The position numbers and the translations under genes are program-made. Shown one piece after another: positions 1 through 7,121 of a DNA stretch of 64,000 nucleotides. How positions within the stretch are numbered: position 1 is the stretch's first letter; each line of letters opens with the position of its first letter. Origin of the DNA: Sphingobacteriales bacterium 50-39 (lineage in GTDB: Bacteria > Bacteroidota > Bacteroidia > Chitinophagales > Chitinophagaceae); contig MKTZ01000011.1 in assembly GCA_001898505.1 (NCBI GenBank), positions 372,001 through 436,000 on the forward strand, read 5' to 3'. The notes under the pieces were generated by a model. That model was given only the letters and a program-made list of their open reading frames with translations, searched no databases and was not told where the DNA came from.

Positions 1-12
1 TAAGTCGTTTTT

Positions 13-1389
13 TCATAGAGCACTTAATTCAGGGTTGTTGAGCAAAGGATTGATATCACCTCTTCCCATAAATTTGGAAAAGAACGGACAAGGGTTAGGG
101 AAAGACTCCGAATAAGAGATACATTCTCCATACATGATTTTGACTGCGTCAATTTCTGTGTTATCTATGGTCCTATATGGATGAATTCTTGCCAGAAACT
201 CGTTAACCGCCGTTGCCGCTATCTGCATATTCACACTTATTACCGCCGGACTGGATTCATTAACATTTGCTAAATACTGGTTCCTTTCAAATTCCTCTTT
301 ATTGGTTCTCTTGATCCCTTCGGCACGTAATTTCTCCAAACTATATTGCCCCCGATTTAATAAACTAGAACCACCTGGTTGTATAAAGTGAACCGTGCCA
401 TAGATCCCATTTATACCACCTTTGCCGTCGGCGTCGAGCTTAACCCCCATATCGATAAGAGGAATTATATAATAGGAGGATATCAAATTAAGTATATGCC
501 GGCCTTCGGCACCGTCAACGCAACTAAAAAGAATATCGCAGGTAGATAATTCTTTTACTACTGCATATTCGGATATATGTGAATTAAATATTTTAGTACT
601 TGTCCCAAATCCGACCTTTTGAACCTCCCTTGCCATAACAGATACTTTAGATAGACCTTGACGAGCGTCCTCCAGAGATGAGCCAATAATCCTGTTCAGG
701 TTTACCACATCGATATGATCAGGATCAACAAGTATTAGTTCACCTACACCTAAGCGTTTCAATTGTTCGATTGTGGGACTCCCGGTTCCGGAGCATCCTA
801 CAACTCCGATTCTAAGCCTATTTAGGATAGCAACTGTTTGTCTCCCAAACGCTTGTAGGTTTCGAACTTGCAAGGTTTCTTCGAAAGTTTTTGCTTTATC
901 ATAATACCAGTTTGTGATGTTGCTACCTGCAATAGATATTTGATGAATGACTTCTGGCTGAATATTTTGGTCGAAGATGCGGCCAAATATTCTTTTATCC
1001 GGAAGCATAATGCAACTAGCATGCGGCAAATTATCATCCAGCCAGGATTGGACACTTGTAAACAAGTTAATGTCAGATTCATTATCATATTCTGAAAAAA
1101 ATTCTCCACCACCTGGATGACAATGTATTTTCAAAATTGCATAGCCATATTTTGTGGCTTTTTGTAAAAGAGGGTTGATAATTTCTGTGGGCCAGCGTAC
1201 AAGGTCTTCTTTCCTTTCATAACACATCTCGTAAGGAACTGTTATTACCTCATGGACTGTTAAAATATGATCTTGGTTATTGCCACTTCTGCCGCATAAG
1301 GCAAGGGCGACGGCTTCTTTATAGTCTCCAGGAAATAAATGTTGAATTAATTCCTGGTAGTGTATTCCTGAGATTCTTAATTTGTTCAT
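13..1389 (-). CDS. JAMM (JAB) isopeptidase fused to E1-like ThiF enzyme, ubiquitin-like system
   Basis: A 458-residue two-domain protein. The N-terminal part has a complete JAMM zinc-protease signature: Glu47, then His89-x-His91-Pro, Ser99 and Asp102 in the exact HxHP-x6-S-x2-D spacing. This predicts a metal-dependent isopeptidase or processing protease. From about residue 180 there is a ThiF/MoeB/E1 adenylation fold: a Gly-rich nucleotide loop near 198-204, the Asp-containing strand near 222-227, and the N-L-N-R signature at 230-233. Candidate catalytic cysteines are C284, C290, C422 and C434; no CxxC zinc pairs are seen. The start lies 3 nt after the stop of the upstream Ubl/E2-like gene, so the two are surely co-transcribed. 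JAB-E1 fusions beside multi-ubiquitin genes are a known family architecture. Likely role: activate the tandem Ubl protein and trim or deconjugate it. A defence role is inference. Confidence 0.9.
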   Translation of the reverse strand: MNKLRISGIHYQELIQHLFPGDYKEAVALALCGRSGNNQDHILTVHEVITVPYEMCYERKEDLVRWPTEIINPLLQKATKYGYAILKIHCHPGGGEFFSEYDNESDINLFTSVQSWLDDNLPHASCIMLPDKRIFGRIFDQNIQPEVIHQISIAGSNITNWYYDKAKTFEETLQVRNLQAFGRQTVAILNRLRIGVVGCSGTGSPTIEQLKRLGVGELILVDPDHIDVVNLNRIIGSSLEDARQGLSKVSVMAREVQKVGFGTSTKIFNSHISEYAVVKELSTCDILFSCVDGAEGRHILNLISSYYIIPLIDMGVKLDADGKGGINGIYGTVHFIQPGGSSLLNRGQYSLEKLRAEGIKRTNKEEFERNQYLANVNESSPAVISVNMQIAATAVNEFLARIHPYRTIDNTEIDAVKIMYGECISYSESFPNPCPFFSKFMGRGDINPLLNNPELSAL

Positions 1390-1392
1390 GGT

Positions 1393-2508
1393 TTATCGCT
1401 TTAAATCGTTTAAAACCCAATTATCTACAAGGGTTAAATGCGTCTGTACATTATCAACTCCTGGACGCCACTCACCAGGTTCTCTATGTCGAGACCAGCG
1501 CTGAAAGCTTCGTCCATCTATTATTTGGTATGAAAGGGCACTAATGGTTCTGCCATTTTTTTTTTGCAGGGCAGGGAAAAAATAGGCCATATCGATTTCC
1601 GCAGCGGGATAATTGGGGGAAATCATTAATGCTATTTGAACTGTGGATGTATTATACCCCTCCGGTATCGGATAGTCATAAATTAAAAGCCACAACCCCG
1701 CATTGGAAAGGGCCTCCCAACGGAGGCCCAGGTTGTTAAGAAATTCGATGTCCTCTTCAGGCAAGGTAAAGTCCATGCGACTTACTCTGCCGTCCTTTTG
1801 CTCTTTCGGTTGAAGTACAAAACGAACAAGACACTTTTCAGTTAAATCCACAATTTCATCGTGACCAACCTTTTTCGGCTTAGGTTGGTTGCTATAAAAT
1901 TTGTACGCATCCCAGTTTTCGATAGGTTGTTTGTGTTCCAACTCAATCAACTGCTTGCCAGTTATGTAAGGAGAGTTAACAATGTGGTAGTTCTTGTCAA
2001 CTTTAATCCGATACCGTTTTGCTGGCGGCACTTCTTTACATGTCTTGCCATATTCTTCGATATCTACCAGCTCAACCCATGGTTCCGAGATAAAATGCAA
2101 ACCTGTGCAAACCATTTGAATGGACTTATGTGGATCGAAGGCATAGACGATTTTCGATCCAGAGCTCTGTAACTGAACCAGATAATACTCATTTGGATCA
2201 ATGCCCGCTAATTGCAAAATCTCAGTAGCTGTCAAGTGCTTTGATTCAGTTGTTTCTGGATCTTTATTAATAAGATAGTGAAATACAACAGGCTCCTTCA
2301 CCTGAAAACGGTCAATACCAGAGTTCCTGAGGTCCACGACCTCATTCATAGGAATCAATTCAAAATCACAGCCGTGTAATTTTTGATAAATCGAATGACA
2401 TTCGATGGGAACCTTACCTGCCTTCGTGAGCAAATCTTTACCAGTCACTTCAGGCTTCTCAAATTGATATTCAATATCGTCTATGATAGCCTTGTAATCG
2501 TGTAGCAT
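1393..2508 (-). CDS. Tandem ubiquitin-like domains (three) fused to E2-like domain
   Basis: A 371-residue protein from the chosen start at 2508, which has a good AAGGAGA ribosome site. An in-frame ATG at 2595 would add 29 residues with no family resemblance. Three repeats of a multi-ubiquitin-type domain are visible at about residues 5-72, 73-145 and 165-235. Each carries a [VIL]T[GA]K/T-[DEQ]-[LI]-[LI] helix start, and each except the middle one ends in a V-V/I-D-L strand. The C-terminal part (about 243-371) resembles the prokaryotic E2 family that accompanies multi-ubiquitin domains, with the W-R-P-G-V-D-N-V-Q-T-H-L block at 347-358. All five cysteines (37, 47, 134, 157, 226) lie before the E2-like part, so it has no classical thioester residue. 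No Gly-Gly ends any Ubl. It is the first gene of the operon with the JAB-E1 gene. Confidence 0.85.
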   Translation of the reverse strand: MLHDYKAIIDDIEYQFEKPEVTGKDLLTKAGKVPIECHSIYQKLHGCDFELIPMNEVVDLRNSGIDRFQVKEPVVFHYLINKDPETTESKHLTATEILQLAGIDPNEYYLVQLQSSGSKIVYAFDPHKSIQMVCTGLHFISEPWVELVDIEEYGKTCKEVPPAKRYRIKVDKNYHIVNSPYITGKQLIELEHKQPIENWDAYKFYSNQPKPKKVGHDEIVDLTEKCLVRFVLQPKEQKDGRVSRMDFTLPEEDIEFLNNLGLRWEALSNAGLWLLIYDYPIPEGYNTSTVQIALMISPNYPAAEIDMAYFFPALQKKNGRTISALSYQIIDGRSFQRWSRHREPGEWRPGVDNVQTHLTLVDNWVLNDLKR

Positions 2509-2806
2509 ACTCTCTCCTTGTAATGGGATAGTCATTTCAAATAAATTAAAACTTTTAGAAAATAAAACTTTAGGATGCCAACTTATTGTTAGCATTAGGC
2601 ACTCAATTCAATTGAATGCAGGACGATAAATAAATGGAGAATTTGAGCCCTGTCAAAAGTTTAAAACTGTGAAATGTCGCCCAGGAAGAGAATCCAGGTA
2701 AGTCGGCTTGGTAATTTCAAAAAAAGTACCTAAATTTGATTTACGACGTCAAACATAGGTTGAGACAGATAGGCAAATCTGCATCACTTTTGTTTAAAAT
2801 TATAAG

Positions 2807-2836
2807 CCAAGATGGATTATCCTTCTTGGTTTTTTT
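2807..2836. promoter_or_regulatory. Dyad symmetry with T-run in the divergent intergenic region
   Basis: Arms CCAAGA (2807-2812) and TCTTGG (2824-2829) plus inner GGAT/ATCC form a nearly perfect dyad, followed on the + strand by seven T. The central loop would be only about 1 nt, so a protein-bound operator is at least as likely as a terminator. It lies between the two divergent operons, inside the predicted leader of the ubiquitin-like operon. Confidence 0.45.
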
Positions 2837-2866
2837 ATGCACATTACCCACCTCTCGAATCTAAAA

Positions 2867-2898
2867 CAAAGGTAAGGCAGATAATTGACATTTCCAAA
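2867..2898 (-). promoter_or_regulatory. Bacteroidetes-type promoter for the Ubl/E1 operon
   Basis: Read leftwards: TTTG at 2898-2895, then 20 nt, then TACCTTTG at 2874-2867, matching the Bacteroidetes TTTG / TAnnTTTG pattern. Transcription would start near 2861 and leave a leader of about 350 nt before the gene start at 2508. A second possible -7 element, TATGTTTG at 2757-2750, has a TTTG only 16 nt away and is weaker. Confidence 0.5.
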
Positions 2899-2939
2899 TT
2901 TAATAAAACATTTTTTATGTAAAATATTACAAACAATTC

Positions 2940-2970
2940 TTGATTTTACCGTAAGGGGGTATTACCTTTG
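2940..2970 (+). promoter_or_regulatory. Promoter of the XRE/ImmA pair
   Basis: TTG at 2940-2942, a 20-nt gap and TACCTTTG at 2963-2970 match the Bacteroidetes promoter pattern. The -7 box is the same octamer as that of the divergent operon. The predicted start near 2976 is about 20 nt before the XRE gene. Confidence 0.6.
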
Positions 2971-2980
2971 CATTACTGGC

Positions 2981-2994
2981 GTTAGAATACTAAC
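2981..2994. promoter_or_regulatory. Inverted repeat, candidate XRE operator
   Basis: GTTAG-AATA-CTAAC is a perfect 5-bp-arm inverted repeat. It sits between the promoter and the ATG at 2998, where a bound XRE dimer would repress its own gene. I see no second exact copy in the intergenic region. Confidence 0.45.
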
Positions 2995-2997
2995 AAA

Positions 2998-3363
2998 ATG
3001 TCCCAAATAGAACATAAGGAATTTTATGAAAATATGGGCTCCCTCATTAGGGAGGCTAGATTAAAGGCTGAAATAAGCCAAGATGTGCTCGCTCAGCACT
3101 TAGGTCTCACAAGAGCATCAATAGTAAATATTGAAAAAGGACGTCAGAGACCCATGATTCATACGCTTATACAAATAGCTGAAGCTGTAAAGGTAAATCT
3201 GACAAATCTGATTCCTAGTACTGCCACCCCCTCTTTAGTTCAAAACGAGGTTCCGCCAAGCGAATTACCAACTGATTTTGACAATATAATTTCAGACGAC
3301 TTTACTGTGGACTTGCAAACAAAAGATGCAGTAAAGCAATTCGTTTTTCATTTGAAAAAATAG
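2998..3363 (+). CDS. XRE-family helix-turn-helix regulator
   Basis: A 121-residue protein with a Cro/CI-type helix-turn-helix at about residues 12-65 (Q-D-V-L-A-Q-H-L-G-L-T-R-A-S-I-V-N-I-E-K-G recognisable). An acidic tail follows with no known domain. It is followed after 3 nt by an ImmA/IrrE-type protease gene. This is the standard repressor/anti-repressor-protease arrangement of ICEBs1-like elements and phages. It is divergent from the ubiquitin-like operon, so it probably represses that operon, itself or both until the protease cleaves it. The pairing is family knowledge; the target is inference. Confidence 0.85.
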   Translation: MSQIEHKEFYENMGSLIREARLKAEISQDVLAQHLGLTRASIVNIEKGRQRPMIHTLIQIAEAVKVNLTNLIPSTATPSLVQNEVPPSELPTDFDNIISDDFTVDLQTKDAVKQFVFHLKK

Positions 3364-3366
3364 TTT

Positions 3367-3888
3367 ATGACCTTCAAAGCCATAAATGCGAAAGCAAAAG
3401 CGATTTTGTCAACATTTAATGACTTTTTACTTCCGATAAAAGTAGAGGAAATTGCCAAAATGAGAGGCCTTAAAGTCTTACCCTATCCGTTAGAAAACGA
3501 GGTGTCCGGTATTCTGGTAATTGAGGGTCAGTTAGGGACCATAGGCTATAACCAACATGAATCCAGAGTGAGGCGTCGTTTCACAATTGCTCATGAATTG
3601 GGGCATTTCGAGCTTCACCGTGACCAATCTCAGCTATTTGTCGATAAGACTTTCAAGGTAATGTTTAGAAGTACAGCACCTTCAATAGAAAGCTCGAATT
3701 TAAGGCTTGAAAGAGAAGCCAATGCCTTTGCTGCTTCATTATTGATGCCGGATGATTTAGTAAATGCCGAAATTGAAAATATGGAATTTGATTTGGGTAG
3801 TGAGGAATCAATAAAGGAATTGGCCAAAAGATTTGACGTAAGTACGACAGCAATGTATTATAGGATGACCAATCTGGGAAAGCTTTAA
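3367..3888 (+). CDS. ImmA/IrrE-family metallopeptidase
   Basis: A 173-residue protein with the zinc-protease motif H76-E-L-G-H80 and a downstream Glu-rich helix (R-E-A-N-A-F-A-A-S-L-L-M-P) typical of the ImmA/IrrE family. Family members cleave their partner XRE repressor in response to damage or signals and so de-repress mobile-element genes. The gene starts 3 nt after the XRE stop. The C-terminal 'lakrFdVSttAMyyRm' segment is the usual family ending, so the gene looks complete and functional. Confidence 0.88.
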   Translation: MTFKAINAKAKAILSTFNDFLLPIKVEEIAKMRGLKVLPYPLENEVSGILVIEGQLGTIGYNQHESRVRRRFTIAHELGHFELHRDQSQLFVDKTFKVMFRSTAPSIESSNLRLEREANAFAASLLMPDDLVNAEIENMEFDLGSEESIKELAKRFDVSTTAMYYRMTNLGKL

Positions 3889-3969
3889 TCTATTGGATCG
3901 GAAAAGTCATCTTCAAAGTGCTTTAGAATTGATTCAAATAAGTTCTTTTAAATCTTCCCATAGACACCG

Positions 3970-3991
3970 TTTGCAAATTGTTTGCAAAAAA
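3970..3991. repeat. Arm-type direct repeat pair at the tRNA-Asn end
   Basis: TTTGCAAATTG at 3970-3980 is followed directly by TTTGCAAAAAA at 3981-3991, an 11-bp period. The same arrangement (TATGCAAAnTG twice) flanks both ends of the integrated element at 14279-14300 and 22651-22671. It probably marks integrase arm sites at the right end of an element inserted in tRNA-Asn. Confidence 0.6.
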
Positions 3992-3993
3992 CA

Positions 3994-4016
3994 AAAGGCC
4001 GCCGTTAGCGACCTTT
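3994..4016 (-). terminator. Terminator after tRNA-Asn
   Basis: AAAGG...CCTTT arms with inner GCG/CGC pairing are followed, on the minus strand, by a T-rich run. This lies just past the 3' end of the tRNA. Confidence 0.5.
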
Positions 4017-4035
4017 GTAAGTGTTTGAACTTCAG

Positions 4036-4109
4036 CTCCCCCTGCTGGACTTGAACCAGCGACCCTCTGATTAACAGTCAGATGCTCTAACCAACTGAGC
4101 TAAGGAGGA
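4036..4109 (-). tRNA. tRNA-Asn(GUU)
   Basis: A 74-nt cloverleaf. The acceptor stem is TCCTCCT paired with AGGGGGA, with discriminator G and no encoded CCA. The anticodon loop CTGTTAA gives GUU. Its 3' half is nearly identical to that of tRNA-Ile2 at 22720, which explains why the same class of integrase could use both. The 3' end faces the ubiquitin-like module. Confidence 0.95.
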
Positions 4110-4240
4110 AAGTCCCCAAAAGGGGTTGCAAAAATACGGGAATTTACCCTTCCAAAAAACCTTGGGATAGAAAAATTTACAGCATTTTTTGGATCGGACG
4201 GCAGGCTCCCAACCGACGTGGTGGCGGACTATCGAATGAC

Positions 4241-4609
4241 CTAGAACCACTTGCTAAAAAACCCCTTCCCGGCCTCTTCCATCCCCACATAGATCCCATC
4301 CTCCCTTACCTCCACGGGGTATGTCCTGAGTGTATACCCCTCCCCATTTACATCCCTCCCCCCATTTTTCAGGTTGAATTTCAGGTGATGCACCGGACAT
4401 ACCACCTGACACCCGCCCGACACATACGCATCCGTCATCGGCGCCCCTGCATGCGGACAGCTATGTGCAAACCCGAACCACTGGTCCTGCCATCGGGCAA
4501 CACAGATCTTTTTCCCATCCACCTCTACCTCGGCAATCTCACCCGGCGTCCATTGTAATTCCGCGGCGCCCACCGCCACCTTATGCCACGCATATTTTTT
4601 AGAGCCCAT
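4241..4609 (-). CDS. Rieske [2Fe-2S] domain protein
   Basis: A 122-residue single-domain Rieske protein. The cluster ligands are visible as C-P-H-A-G-A-P and C-P-V-H-H (C-x-H ... C-x-x-H). It has no signal peptide, so it is a cytoplasmic ferredoxin-like electron carrier of the NirD/BphF type; its partner cannot be told from context. Its ATG shares one base with the hflX stop codon (TGATG), so the two genes are translationally coupled. The link with HflX is positional only. Confidence 0.9.
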   Translation of the reverse strand: MGSKKYAWHKVAVGAAELQWTPGEIAEVEVDGKKICVARWQDQWFGFAHSCPHAGAPMTDAYVSGGCQVVCPVHHLKFNLKNGGRDVNGEGYTLRTYPVEVREDGIYVGMEEAGKGFFSKWF

Positions 4610-5799
4610 CAGTAATTATATTCAGTTTTGTAAGGATAACGCGCCCGGTACATTTCCCGTACCTTTTCCAGGATCGTTTGCCGTAATGTATCGATATTTC
4701 TCTTTTCCGTAGCCGAGATAAGTACCGCATTGCCATTGGTCTCCCTTTCCCACCGCTCACGCAGCTCCGACATGATCTCCTGCTTCACCCCTTCCTCCAG
4801 CCAGGGATCAAAGACATTTTTCTCATACTGGTCGATCTTATTAAAGATCACCAGTATGGGCTTTTCAAAGGCGCTCAGCTCCTGCAGGGTCTTATTCACT
4901 ACGCCATACTGCTCTTCATAGCCAGGATGGGATACGTCAACCACATGCAACAATATATCCGCCTCCCGGACCTCATCCAGCGTACTTTTAAAGCTTTCCA
5001 CCAGATGATGCGGCAGTTTCCGGATGAATCCGACCGTATCGCTCAATAAAAACGGGGTAGCCTCAAAAACCACCTTCCGGGTAGTAGTGTCCAGCGTAGC
5101 AAAAAGCTTGTTCTCCGCAAAAACATCGCTCTTACTCAATACATTCATCAGGGTGGATTTACCCACGTTGGTATATCCCACCAGGGCCACCCGAATGAAC
5201 TCACCCCGATCCTTCCTTTGTGTAAAGGCCTGTTTATCAATTTCTTTCAGACGCTTGCGGAGCAGTGATATCTTGTCCTTTACGATACGACGGTCCGTCT
5301 CGATCTCCGTTTCACCGGGACCCCTCGTGCCGATACCGCCACCAAGCCGTTCCAGGTGTTTCCACATACCCCGCAGTCGTGGTAAAAGATATTGATATTG
5401 AGCCAGTTCCACCTGCAGCTTGGCCTGGGCCGTCTTCGCACGGCTGGCAAAAATATCCAGGATTAGGTCACTACGGTCGATGGTTTTTGTATCCAGTATT
5501 TTTTCGATGTTGGAGATCTGCGACCCCGACAGCTCGTCGTCAAAGATGACCACCTGTATATCTTTCAGCTGGATATAGGTCTTTATCTCTTCCAGCTTGC
5601 CTTTTCCTACGAAGGTCTTGCTATCAGGGTGTTCCAGTTTTTGGGAAAATCGCTTCAACGCCACAGCCCCCGCCGTCTCCGCCAGAAAGGCCAGCTCGTC
5701 CAGGTATTCTTTAGATTGCTCTTCCGTTTGTGTTTTATGGATCAAACCTACCAGCACAGCCCGTTCCGCCTTTTGAATGCTATTCTTTTTATCTATCAA
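4609..5799 (-). CDS. hflX: GTPase HflX
   Basis: A ribosome-associated GTPase that splits or rescues stalled ribosomes. The protein shows the HflX N-terminal domain, the R-L-G-G-G-I-G-T-R-G-P-G-E-T linker motif, and the G-domain motifs G-Y-T-N-V-G-K-S (G1), D-T-V-G-F (G3) and N-K-I-D (G4). I place the start at the TTG at 5799, which gives M-I-D-K-K and matches the family N terminus. A longer frame starts at a TTG at 5820 but would begin inside the -7 promoter box. The predicted length is 396 residues, normal for the family. It is followed by the Rieske gene. Confidence 0.93.
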   Translation of the reverse strand: MIDKKNSIQKAERAVLVGLIHKTQTEEQSKEYLDELAFLAETAGAVALKRFSQKLEHPDSKTFVGKGKLEEIKTYIQLKDIQVVIFDDELSGSQISNIEKILDTKTIDRSDLILDIFASRAKTAQAKLQVELAQYQYLLPRLRGMWKHLERLGGGIGTRGPGETEIETDRRIVKDKISLLRKRLKEIDKQAFTQRKDRGEFIRVALVGYTNVGKSTLMNVLSKSDVFAENKLFATLDTTTRKVVFEATPFLLSDTVGFIRKLPHHLVESFKSTLDEVREADILLHVVDVSHPGYEEQYGVVNKTLQELSAFEKPILVIFNKIDQYEKNVFDPWLEEGVKQEIMSELRERWERETNGNAVLISATEKRNIDTLRQTILEKVREMYRARYPYKTEYNY

Positions 5800-5817
5800 A
5801 ATGGATAATTTGGACGG

Positions 5818-5825
5818 CAAAGGTA
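5818..5825 (-). promoter_or_regulatory. -7 promoter element of hflX
   Basis: TACCTTTG on the minus strand matches TAnnTTTG. Transcription would begin near 5811, just before the proposed TTG start, giving a very short leader. I see no convincing -33 TTTG. Confidence 0.4.
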
Positions 5826-5834
5826 CACAACAAA

Positions 5835-5859
5835 AACGCCCCGAAAGGGGCGTTTTTTT
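5835..5859. terminator. Strong intrinsic terminator between hflX and the barrel gene
   Basis: AACGCCCC-GAAA-GGGGCG hairpin with a seven-T run on the + strand and an A-run (T-run on minus) on the other side, so it can work in both directions. It separates hflX from the upstream minus-strand gene. Confidence 0.8.
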
Positions 5860-5884
5860 AAGATATAGGGTGCTAATTAAAAGT

Positions 5885-5924
5885 GCGGGAATTGGGCTCG
5901 CGATAAAAATAGCCCAATTCCCGC
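5885..5924. repeat. REP-like palindrome, copy 1
   Basis: A 14-bp stem GCGGGAATTGGGCT / AGCCCAATTCCCGC around a 12-nt loop. A near copy lies at 6824-6862, so the pair brackets the outer-membrane barrel gene. Shorter relatives of the ATTCCCGC core occur at 23672, 23724 and 25091. Confidence 0.6.
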
Positions 5925-6023
5925 ATATCGCTAATGTCTGTAGGCCTTCGTCGGACCTGCTTCGACACGGTCCTCCTCGGTCGGGACCTCCGGTCCTGGA
6001 CGAACCGCTTCCAGCGGTTCCTG

Positions 6024-6800
6024 CTATAGCCCGCTCAGCATGATACCAAAAGAGTAGGGGAATACCGCCGGACCATAGTTAGTCTTTATCAGGGTGTTAA
6101 CCTGGTATTGACCAAAAACGCCGACTGGCCCCTTGCTGATACGAGCCGTAAGCGCCAGCTTGCTGGTATTGAAATATTGTTTGGAGCTCTCTTTCTCCGT
6201 ATAGTTACCAATCGTTTGACCAAAGCTGTTCTGACGGGTCTTGCCCTTTGTATGGGCGCTCAGCATGAGGCCGATCTTGGCGCCCGCAGCGAATTTCCAG
6301 GAGGAATTGGTATTCTCCGGGTCCAGGGCAAACCGCAGCTCGATAGGCGCCTCCAGGTAAGCCGTCACCAGCTTGAACTTCTTGAAATGGTCCGTCTGGC
6401 TCTCGTCGGTGAAGGCCAGAGATGGGTTATTGGCAGCTATTTGTACCCGCTGCTGGTGAAAGAAGATATTGCTTGTACCTATACCAAGACCAGCGCCAAC
6501 ACTGAAACGAGGGTCCGTCTTGAAAGGGAAATCAAACATAAAATAAAAGTTGGCGCTCCGGTTGAACCCCTGAATATGGATACTATCCGGCGTCTGGGCC
6601 CAATTGTCATATCCCAGCTGGAACATGAAGTGGTCGTTGGCACGCCTGCCCAAGGTCACCTTACTCCAATCCTTTTTGGCAGGGTTCGTAGCCGCGGGAG
6701 TCGCCGGCTTGACAATAGTAGTAGTTACGGAATCTTTTTTTTGAGCGAAAGCAGCAGTAGTGGCCAGTAAAGCTATTGCAGTAACAAAATGCTTCATCAT
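6024..6800 (-). CDS. Outer-membrane beta-barrel protein (PorT/OmpW-like)
   Basis: A 258-residue protein from the ATG at 6800; the ATG at 6797 is equally possible. The frame runs on upstream to 7046 but that part is non-coding repeat sequence. A signal peptide ends at the A-F-A-Q junction near residue 20. After a Thr/Pro-rich spacer come alternating hydrophobic strands ending in an aromatic/Leu C terminus, as in the Bacteroidetes outer-membrane beta-barrel families. Substrate or function cannot be told. It lies alone between a terminator and its own promoter. Confidence 0.7.
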   Translation of the reverse strand: MMKHFVTAIALLATTAAFAQKKDSVTTTIVKPATPAATNPAKKDWSKVTLGRRANDHFMFQLGYDNWAQTPDSIHIQGFNRSANFYFMFDFPFKTDPRFSVGAGLGIGTSNIFFHQQRVQIAANNPSLAFTDESQTDHFKKFKLVTAYLEAPIELRFALDPENTNSSWKFAAGAKIGLMLSAHTKGKTRQNSFGQTIGNYTEKESSKQYFNTSKLALTARISKGPVGVFGQYQVNTLIKTNYGPAVFPYSFGIMLSGL

Positions 6801-6823
6801 AATTCTTACTTGTATATTAATGT

Positions 6824-6862
6824 GCGGGAATTGGGCTCGCGCGAAAAATAGCCCATTCCCGC
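6824..6862. repeat. REP-like palindrome, copy 2
   Basis: Same stem as copy 1 with one base lost in the right arm (AGCCCATTCCCGC). It lies in the predicted leader of the barrel gene and is followed by the same CGCTAAT and CTTCGGAC stretches as copy 1. Confidence 0.6.
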
Positions 6863-6971
6863 AATCCGCTAATAATTGTCCTTCGGACGAGCCGCCACCG
6901 GCGCCTCCTGTTCGGCTAAGGGCCCCGCCCGTCCCGATTAGTTGACAAAAATGGACCCAGGGTCCGGTGCA

Positions 6972-6979
6972 CAAATGTA
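6972..6979 (-). promoter_or_regulatory. -7 element of the barrel gene
   Basis: TACATTTG on the minus strand fits TAnnTTTG. No clear -33 box is visible. It implies a leader of about 165 nt containing palindrome copy 2. From 6801 to 7121 I see nothing else. Confidence 0.35.
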
Positions 6980-7121
6980 TTCTCCTTGGGGTTAATAAAA
7001 GGTTAAAGAAACACTGGGCTTCCGGCTCATTTTGAATGGACCGCAAGATATTACTTTTTAGCTTACCCCTTGTTAAAAACGAGCTGGAAGTTCATCGTTC
7101 CAGGGCCGGGCAACCTTGCCC

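Noticed and set aside
13-2508. Ordinary thiamine/molybdopterin biosynthesis (ThiF/MoeB with ThiS)
   Set aside because: The partner has three Ubl repeats and an E2-like domain rather than one ThiS/MoaD, no thiamine or molybdopterin genes are nearby, and the E1 is fused to a JAMM protease.
6108-6770. A 220-codon plus-strand frame opposite the barrel gene
   Set aside because: Antisense; the minus strand has a signal peptide and barrel features, the plus strand none.
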